Source of the DNA: an uncultured Wenzhouxiangella sp.
GTDB lineage: Bacteria; Pseudomonadota; Gammaproteobacteria; Xanthomonadales; Wenzhouxiangellaceae
DNA length: 39,716 nucleotides
NCBI GenBank assembly: GCA_937876395.1
Contig: CALEIM010000104.1
Coordinates: forward strand, 1 to 39,716
Direction: 5' to 3'
How positions within the stretch are numbered: the first letter of the stretch is position 1; each line of letters begins with the position of its first letter. This document shows, piece by piece, positions 33,296 through 39,716 of the stretch. The notes under the pieces were generated by a model. That model worked only from the letters and a program-made list of their open reading frames with translations. It was not told the DNA's origin and did no database searches. A program made the translations under genes and the position numbers.

Positions 33296-33417
33296 AACCG
33301 CAGATTGTGCAGATTGACACAGATTTGAAAAGCAAAAGTCTGTCGCTATGGCGGGTCGGCTTGCGGTGGGATTTTGGCTTTACGATTCAAAGATTTCAAT
33401 CTGCGCAATTTGCGGTT
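33296..33417. repeat. 122-bp element with 22-bp imperfect terminal inverted repeats
   Basis: The left arm AACCGCAGATTGTGCAGATT (continuing GA, 33296-33317) and the reverse complement of 33396-33417 agree at 20 of 22 positions. Partly paired sequence lies inside the arms. A third, solo arm is at 29347. No ORF or transposase is inside. It sits between the stop codons of the convergent pteridine reductase and FolK-fusion genes and could also act as a bidirectional transcript end. A small ACCGGG/CCCGGT hairpin follows at 33440-33458. Confidence 0.6.
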
Positions 33418-33467
33418 TCAATGGTTTGCCTGGGCAATCACCGGGTTTCATGCCCGGTCAAGTTCGA

Positions 33468-34529
33468 CTACTTGAGCAGCCGGCTGATGTCGCGAAAACG
33501 CGGGTGGGAGGAGTTGCCCATCAGCTCGAACAGGACCATTTCGACCACGCTCAAGTGGACGCCGATGGATTGCATGCGGCGCAGGGCGAGGTCGCGGTTG
33601 AAGGCCGACCGTGACGACACCGCGTCGGCGATCAGGTGGACCTGGAACTGCTCGCGTCTCAGGGCGGCGGCCGTCTGCCACACGCAGACGTGTGCTTCAA
33701 TGCCGCACAGCAAAATCTGGCGGCGTCCGGAATCGACAATCGCCTGGCGCAGGACAGCGTCATCCCAGCAGCCGAAGCTGTCCTTGGCGCAGGGCGTCAG
33801 ACCGTCAAGCCGCTCGGTCAGCTCCGGCACCGTGGGGCCGAGCTTGTCCGGCCGCTGCTCGGCCCAGATGATGGGCAGTTCGAGCAGTCGGCAGGCGTCG
33901 ATGAGAATGCCCTGCTGGCGAATCATTGCTTCGGATTCGTGCATCAGGCCGGCCAGCCGGCCCTGCACGTCCACCAGCAGCAGCGCGGAGTTGTCACAGT
34001 TTGGGTGGTCGGCATTTGCTTGCATCAATTCAGCCTCCAGGTGGGGTTCGGGTAAATCTATCTGCACCAGCGAGCGGTCGCCGTCAAATTCGGCCCAGTG
34101 CTCAGCAAAGGTCTGACCGGTGAGCGGATGGCGCAGCCGGGGCGCCAGATCGGTCAGCGGCTTGAGCACATGAGCGTATTTCAGGATTTCCTCGCGCGGC
34201 AGGCGCAGGCCGTCGAAATCGCCGCATTGGTTGCCGTGCAGGAGGATGTCGATGTCGAGGATTCGGTCGGAAAACTTGGGCTGGCTGCGGTCGCGTCCCC
34301 AGGCGTCTTCCAGGTCCATCAGCCAGCGCTTGAGTTCGTCCGGTGAAAGGTCGGTGTCGATGCGCGCGGCGCAGTTGAGAAAATCTGCGCCGGAAAAGCC
34401 GACGGCCGCAGAACGGTACAGCGGTGAGACGATGGCGCCGCCGAAGCGCTCGCGCAGGGCCTGGATTCCGGCGCGAATCGCACGCTCGGCATCCTGATTT
34501 GAGCCCAGGCCGAGATAGGCGGCGGTCAT
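33468..34529 (-). CDS. folK: FolK - isochorismatase-like cysteine hydrolase fusion
   Basis: A 353-aa single-frame protein with two domains. Residues 1-158 are 6-hydroxymethyl-7,8-dihydropterin pyrophosphokinase: YLGLGSNQ, VSPLYRSAAVGF, FLNCAARIDTDL and RILDIDILLHGN with the metal aspartates, then PREEI and HVLKPLTDLAP. This is the usual complete FolK length. Residues 180-353 form an isochorismatase-like hydrolase: LLLVDVQGRL (D187), CAKDSFG (K249) and GIEAHVCVWQTA (C282), giving the D-K-C triad of that superfamily. The linker of about 20 residues is polar. The start ATG overlaps the folB stop by four bases (ATGA). FolK activity in folate synthesis is well supported; the hydrolase substrate is unknown. 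The fusion is unusual to my knowledge. Confidence 0.9.
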   Translation of the reverse strand: MTAAYLGLGSNQDAERAIRAGIQALRERFGGAIVSPLYRSAAVGFSGADFLNCAARIDTDLSPDELKRWLMDLEDAWGRDRSQPKFSDRILDIDILLHGNQCGDFDGLRLPREEILKYAHVLKPLTDLAPRLRHPLTGQTFAEHWAEFDGDRSLVQIDLPEPHLEAELMQANADHPNCDNSALLLVDVQGRLAGLMHESEAMIRQQGILIDACRLLELPIIWAEQRPDKLGPTVPELTERLDGLTPCAKDSFGCWDDAVLRQAIVDSGRRQILLCGIEAHVCVWQTAAALRREQFQVHLIADAVSSRSAFNRDLALRRMQSIGVHLSVVEMVLFELMGNSSHPRFRDISRLLK

Positions 34530-34882
34530 GGCCGGGTGCCGCGTTCGATGATGATGCCGACCGACTTTGATCCGCGCACAGCCCCGGGCTTGTCCAGCCG
34601 CAGCCGGACCCGGTCGACCGGGAACTCGGCCAGAACGATCTCACAGCAGCGCTCGGCCAGGGTTTCGACCAGCTGAAATCGGCTGCGCTCGACAAAATCA
34701 ATCAGACGCTTGGCCACCGCTTTGTAATCGAGCGCATCGTCGATGCGGTCGCTGGCGGCGGCGCGTGCCACGTCGGTGTTCATTTCCAGGTTCAGGCGCA
34801 CCGTCTGACGGATCTTGCGCTCCCAGTCGTAGATGCCGATGACGGTTTCAACGTCGAGATCCTTGATGAATACGATGTCCAT
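34526..34882 (-). CDS. folB: dihydroneopterin aldolase
   Basis: A 118-aa tunnelling-fold enzyme converting 7,8-dihydroneopterin to 6-hydroxymethyl-dihydropterin, the substrate of the FolK domain encoded next. Family marks are DIVFIKDLDVETVIGIYDWER at the start, LDYKAVAKRLIDFVE and LVETLAERCCEIVL with the active-site glutamate region, and RLRLDKPGAVRGSKSVGI near the end. The ATG at 34882 gives the canonical length; the frame continues upstream without similarity. The stop overlaps the FolK-fusion start as ATGA, so translation is coupled. It begins 38 bp after the tsaD stop on the same strand. Confidence 0.96.
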   Translation of the reverse strand: MDIVFIKDLDVETVIGIYDWERKIRQTVRLNLEMNTDVARAAASDRIDDALDYKAVAKRLIDFVERSRFQLVETLAERCCEIVLAEFPVDRVRLRLDKPGAVRGSKSVGIIIERGTRP

Positions 34883-34920
34883 GGTGTGTTTGGTCTTTTG
34901 GTCGGTTCGGCAGATTGGGG

Positions 34921-35913
34921 TCAGGCGGCCAGGGTTTCGATTGGCCAGCGTGGCTTGACCGCAATTCTGGCGTCGCGGGTGGCTTCGGTGCGCCGGAACC
35001 AGCCGGCGTGGGCAATCATCGCACCGTTGTCGGTGCACAGCGCCGGGGCGGGGTAAAAAACCTGGCCGGGCAGGCGCTCTTCCAGCGCTTCGCGCAGGCG
35101 GCGATTGGCGCTGACTCCGCCGGCGACCACAAGCCGCTGCATGCGGGTGTGTTGCAGCGCGCGGGCACATTTGATCGCCAGGGTTTCGGCCACGGCCTGT
35201 TCGAAGCCGGCGGCCACGTCGACATGGTCTTGTTCGCTGACCCGCTTGATCAGATCGCGAACGTGGGTTTTCAGGCCCGAAAAACTGAAATCCAGGCCCG
35301 GTCGGTTAACCATCGGGCGCGGAAAATCGAAGCGCTCGGGCCGGCCCTGTTCGGCCAGGCGGGCCACTTCCGGGCCACCCGGATAGGCCAGGCCCAGCAG
35401 GCGGGCGGTTTTGTCAAAAGCCTCGCCGGCGGCGTCATCCAGAGTCTCGCCGAGCAGCCGATAGTCGGCGAAGTCTTCCACCGCTACCAGCATGGTATGG
35501 CCGCCAGAAACCAGCAGCGCCACGAAGGGAAACGATGGCGCCGGATCGGCCAGCAGCGGTGACAGCAGGTGGCCTTCCATGTGGTGCACGGCAATGCTCG
35601 GTATGTCGAGCGCGGTAGCAAGGGCCACGCCGGTCGACGCCCCGACCAGCAAAGCGCCGGCCAGACCCGGCCCGGCCGTGTAGGCGACCGCGTCAATGTC
35701 TGCCATCTCGAAATCGGCCCGGTCGAGCAGTTCGCGAATCATGCCTGGCAGCTTTCTGACATGATCACGCGAGGCCAGCTCCGGCACGACGCCGCCGTAG
35801 CGGGCGTGCTCGGCCTGAGTGTAGACCAAGTCGGCGATCAGGCCGGCTGACCGGCTGTACAGGGCCACGCCGGTTTCGTCGCAGGACGTTTCAATGCCGA
35901 GAATGTTTTGCAT
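34921..35913 (-). CDS. tsaD: tRNA N6-adenosine threonylcarbamoyltransferase TsaD
   Basis: A 330-aa protein of the Kae1/TsaD family. It transfers threonylcarbamoyl to A37 of ANN-decoding tRNAs within the TsaB-TsaD-TsaE system. The N-terminus [15 protein letters not shown], the iron/zinc motif HHMEGH (H111, H115), [20 protein letters not shown] and [14 protein letters not shown] are all diagnostic, and [12 protein letters not shown] closes the C-terminus. Length is normal. It is divergent from rpsU, the classical gammaproteobacterial order, and the rpsU -35 overlaps its start codon. It is probably co-transcribed with folB and the FolK fusion downstream. Confidence 0.97.
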   Translation of the reverse strand: MQNILGIETSCDETGVALYSRSAGLIADLVYTQAEHARYGGVVPELASRDHVRKLPGMIRELLDRADFEMADIDAVAYTAGPGLAGALLVGASTGVALATALDIPSIAVHHMEGHLLSPLLADPAPSFPFVALLVSGGHTMLVAVEDFADYRLLGETLDDAAGEAFDKTARLLGLAYPGGPEVARLAEQGRPERFDFPRPMVNRPGLDFSFSGLKTHVRDLIKRVSEQDHVDVAAGFEQAVAETLAIKCARALQHTRMQRLVVAGGVSANRRLREALEERLPGQVFYPAPALCTDNGAMIAHAGWFRRTEATRDARIAVKPRWPIETLAA

Positions 35914-35937
35914 GACAGGGGTTGGCGGGGTTATAAT
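35908..35937 (+). promoter_or_regulatory. promoter of the rpsU-dnaG-rpoD operon
   Basis: TTGCAT (35908-35913) and a perfect TATAAT (35932-35937) are 18 bp apart, predicting initiation about 30 bp before rpsU. The -35 covers the tsaD start codon on the other strand. Confidence 0.65.
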
Positions 35938-35974
35938 GGACAGCTTTCCACAAATTCGGGATTTGAGTGATTAC

Positions 35975-36190
35975 ATGCCCAGTGTAAAGGTCAAGGAAAA
36001 CGAGCCGTTTGAGTACGCACTGCGTCGCTTCAAGCGCTCCTGTGAAAAGGCCGGCGTCGTTGCCGAGGCCCGGCGTCGCGAGTTCTACGAAAAGCCGACC
36101 CAGGAACGCAAGCGCAAGAAGGCAGCGGCCGTCAAGCGTCATCTGCGCAAGCTTTCGCGCGAGCGGGTCAATCGTCGGCGGCTCTACTAA
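35975..36190 (+). CDS. rpsU: 30S ribosomal protein S21
   Basis: A 71-aa basic small-subunit protein: [27 protein letters not shown] at the start and a Lys/Arg-rich tail ending [16 protein letters not shown]. Length and ends match gammaproteobacterial S21. It heads the macromolecular synthesis operon with yqeY-like, dnaG and rpoD genes downstream, and is preceded by a near-consensus promoter. The spacing to the next gene is 40 bp with no visible terminator. Confidence 0.98.
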   Translation: MPSVKVKENEPFEYALRRFKRSCEKAGVVAEARRREFYEKPTQERKRKKAAAVKRHLRKLSRERVNRRRLY

Positions 36191-36230
36191 GTCAGCATTT
36201 TACGCAACTTCTCAACCGGGTGGGCAGATC

Positions 36231-36677
36231 ATGTCTGTAAAAGCGCAGGTTCTTGACGACGTCAAGCAGGCGATGCGCGCCGGTGACAAGGTGCGCCTGA
36301 AGATGTTGCGTACCGTGACCGCGGCCATCAAGCAGCGCGAAGTTGACGAGCGCATCGAGCTTGACGACGCCCAGACGCTCGCCGTGGTCGAAAAAATGAT
36401 CAAGCAGCGCCGCGAGTCGGCCGAGCAGTACCGGGACGCCAAGCGACCCGAACTGGCCGAGATCGAGGACAGCGAAATCGCCCTGCTGCAGGATTACCTG
36501 CCCGAACAGCTATCCGATGTCGAGTTGGCCGGCGCCGTTGAGGCAGCCATCGCCGCAAGCGGTGCCAGCGACATGAGTTCGATGGGACAGGTTATGGCCC
36601 TGCTCAAGCCCCGCGTTCAGGGCCGCGCTGAAATGGGCCGGGTTTCGGCCCTGGTGCGCGCCCGCCTGTCGGCCTGA
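36231..36677 (+). CDS. GatB/YqeY domain-containing protein
   Basis: A 148-aa helical protein of the YqeY family, related to the tail domain of GatB/GatE amidotransferases. Typical segments are VKQAMRAGDKVRLKMLRTVTAAIKQRE, KMIKQRRESAEQYRDAKRPELAE, EIALLQDYLPEQLSD and MGQVMALLKPRVQGRAEMGRVS. The function of stand-alone YqeY is unclear; tRNA-related roles are suggested by the fold. It lies between rpsU and dnaG, a common order outside enterobacteria, and starts at an ATG after GGTGGG. It is co-directional with close spacing and therefore in the same operon. Confidence 0.95.
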   Translation: MSVKAQVLDDVKQAMRAGDKVRLKMLRTVTAAIKQREVDERIELDDAQTLAVVEKMIKQRRESAEQYRDAKRPELAEIEDSEIALLQDYLPEQLSDVELAGAVEAAIAASGASDMSSMGQVMALLKPRVQGRAEMGRVSALVRARLSA

Positions 36678-36695
36678 GTCGGCCACACCGTACCG

Positions 36696-38419
36696 GTGGT
36701 CGGCCACATACCTGATTCCTTTATCGAAACCCTGCTTGAGCGCGTCGATATCGTTGACGTTGTCGGTGCACGGATTGAGCTCAAGCCGGCCGGCCGCGGT
36801 GAGCACAAGGCGCTGTGCCCCTTCCACGACGAGAAGACGCCCTCTTTTACGGTCAGTTCCGACAAGCAGTTTTACCACTGCTTTGGCTGCGGGGCGCACG
36901 GTACGGCGATTGGCTTTTCGATGCACTACGATGGCCTGGAATTCCCGGCCGCCGTTGAGGAGCTGGCCCGGACTGCCGGGCTTGAGGTGCCGCGCACCGG
37001 CGGCCAGGCGCCGCTCAATCGCCACCAGCGGCTGTATGAGGCCCTCACTCTGGCGCAGGGCTGGTTCCAGCGTCAGCTTGAAGCCAGTCGGTCTGCTTCT
37101 GATTACCTGGCCACGCGTGGCTTCGACCAGGCCAGCATCGAGGAATTCGGCATGGGTCATGCGCCGGATGCTTGGCAGGCGCTGGCCGACTTTTTGCTCG
37201 GCAAGGGTTTCAAGCCCCAGGAGCTTGAGCAGGCCGGGCTGGTCAGTCGGCGCGACGGACGGATCAGCGACAAGTTTCGCAATCGGGTCATGTTTCCGAT
37301 CCACGATCGTCGCGGCCGGGTGATCGCGTTTGGCGGCCGCGCACTCGGCGAGCGCGGTCCCAAGTACATGAATTCGCCGGAAACGCCGGTGTTTCACAAG
37401 GGTCGCGAGCTGTATCGCCTGTATCAGGTGCGACGCGGCGGGCTGCCCGAGCGTATCCTCGTTGTTGAGGGCTATATGGACGCGGCCGCCCTGTTTCAGT
37501 TCGGCTTTGCCAATGCGGTGGCCACGCTCGGTACCGCGGTCACGCCCGATCACATGCAGCTTTTGTTTCGAGCCGCACCGGTGGTGGTGTTCTGTTTTGA
37601 TGGCGATCAGGCCGGCCGCAAGGCGGCCTGGCGCGGCCTGGAAGCGGCTTTGCCGGAACTCAAAGCAAATCGCGAGGTCAGATACTTGTTTCTGCCGGAG
37701 GGTGAGGATCCGGACTCACTGCTGCGCAGCGGCGGCCCAACCGCGTTTGAGCGCTTGCTGGAAGAGGCCAGGCCACTGTCGCGGTTCTTTTTTGACCAGC
37801 TCTCCGAGCCGCTGGACATGAACAGCCTGGACGGCCGGGCCCGCCTGGTTGCACTGGCCGAGCCCTATCTGGACAAGCTACCGCAGGGTGCGTTTGCCGA
37901 TCTGATGCGTGACGAACTGCGCCGACGCAGTGGCCACAGCGCTCGCCAGCAGATTCCAGATCGGCCAACCCGCCAAGCCTGGTCTGACCGTGAAGAAGAT
38001 CGATCGCTTACACCGGTACAGTATGCCGTGGCGCTGCTCGTGCAGCAGCCAACGCTGGCCCAGGCACTGCCGGAAAACTGCCTTGCCGGGCCGGGCCGGG
38101 TGCGTGGCGCTGATTTTCTTGCCGAATTGATTGATTTTTGCCGTGACAGGCCCCAGTTTTCAACGGCTAAACTGCTGGAAATCTGGCGGGAGCGGCCTGA
38201 AGCGCGCTGGTTGGCGCGTCTGGCGGCACGTGAAATCATGGCCGATCAGGACGAAATGCCAAATGCGATGACACAAACTTTGGCCAGAATACGTCGTCAA
38301 AAGGTACAGGTACGAATTCGTGAGCTTCAGCAGGCCCAACTCAAGGATGGGGGGCTCGATGAGGACCAAACCAGGGAGCTGCGCCGTTTGCTGAGTCAGC
38401 GGCTCGACGAGAGACTGAA

Positions 38420-38423
<4 letters not shown>
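36696..38423 (+). CDS. dnaG: DNA primase
   Basis: A 575-aa replication primase. The N-terminal zinc domain shows C41-P-F-H44 and C62-F-G-C65. The RNA polymerase domain follows, with [15 protein letters not shown] and [28 protein letters not shown]. The TOPRIM part has [10 protein letters not shown] near 255 and [16 protein letters not shown] near 300. The C-terminal DnaB-interaction domain is less conserved. The start is GTG at 36696, giving [10 protein letters not shown], close to the usual MAGRIP start; no good ribosome-binding site precedes it, as if weakly translated. The stop overlaps the rpoD ATG as ATGA, so rpoD is translationally coupled. Confidence 0.97.

Positions 38424-39716
<1,293 letters not shown>

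Noticed and set aside
33440..33458. ACCGGG/CCCGGT hairpin as terminator of the FolK fusion
   Set aside because: Six-bp stem without a T-run on either strand; mentioned only within the repeat entry.

Overview
The window is GC-rich, densely coding bacterial chromosome. It ends in the rpsU - GatB/YqeY - dnaG - rpoD block typical of Gammaproteobacteria. FdxA-type ferredoxin, an NDUFS6-like CHCC zinc-finger protein, a UbiM/UbiH-type hydroxylase, a GTP-type PEP carboxykinase and a Xanthomonadales-style TonB receptor all fit a heterotrophic, ubiquinone-using gammaproteobacterium, perhaps Wenzhouxiangellaceae or another Xanthomonadales/Chromatiales relative. That placement is inference from gene content. 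No rRNA, tRNA, CRISPR array, intact insertion sequence or prophage was seen.

Layout. 0-3.2 kb (minus): a class V aminotransferase and a D-2-hydroxyacid/D-2-hydroxyglutarate-type FAD dehydrogenase, separated by an interspersed repeat and an orphan coding-like tail. 3.2-7 kb: fdxA, a multidomain lipoprotein (YbaY + MliC + COG3650-like + META), a ubiquinone hydroxylase facing it with no gap, a CHCC zinc-finger protein and a small secreted protein. 7-13.5 kb: a DUF488 protein and threonine dehydratase (one minus-strand pair), NnrS, a His-rich periplasmic protein with a group II PLP decarboxylase upstream, and a DUF808/YedI membrane protein. 13.6-15.4 kb: pckG. 15.4-24.2 kb: a highly codon-biased TonB receptor with a strong terminator, a SAM methyltransferase, a 2OG-Fe(II) oxygenase on the other strand, and a very large beta-propeller sensor histidine kinase. 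24.2-29.3 kb: LemA, an M48 peptidase with a TerB-like tail, and a membrane-bound winged-helix regulator with TPR repeats. 29.4-31.1 kb: a GMC oxidoreductase. 31.3-35.9 kb: a MidA-type methyltransferase; then pteridine reductase, a FolK-isochorismatase-like fusion and FolB, which form a folate cluster; then tsaD. 35.9 kb to the end: the macromolecular synthesis operon, with rpoD cut by the window edge.

Most genes are ordinary housekeeping. The items most worth a second look are: the in-frame FolK-isochorismatase-like fusion with an intact D-K-C triad; the four-module lipoprotein; the TonB receptor/methyltransferase/2OG-oxygenase/sensor neighbourhood; the LemA-M48-regulator block; several clean operator-like dyads at promoters (nnrS, lemA, the TonB receptor, the GMC oxidoreductase); and two degenerate interspersed repeat families, one forming a 122-bp element with near-perfect 22-bp inverted ends. 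No clearly new defence or mobile system is visible.
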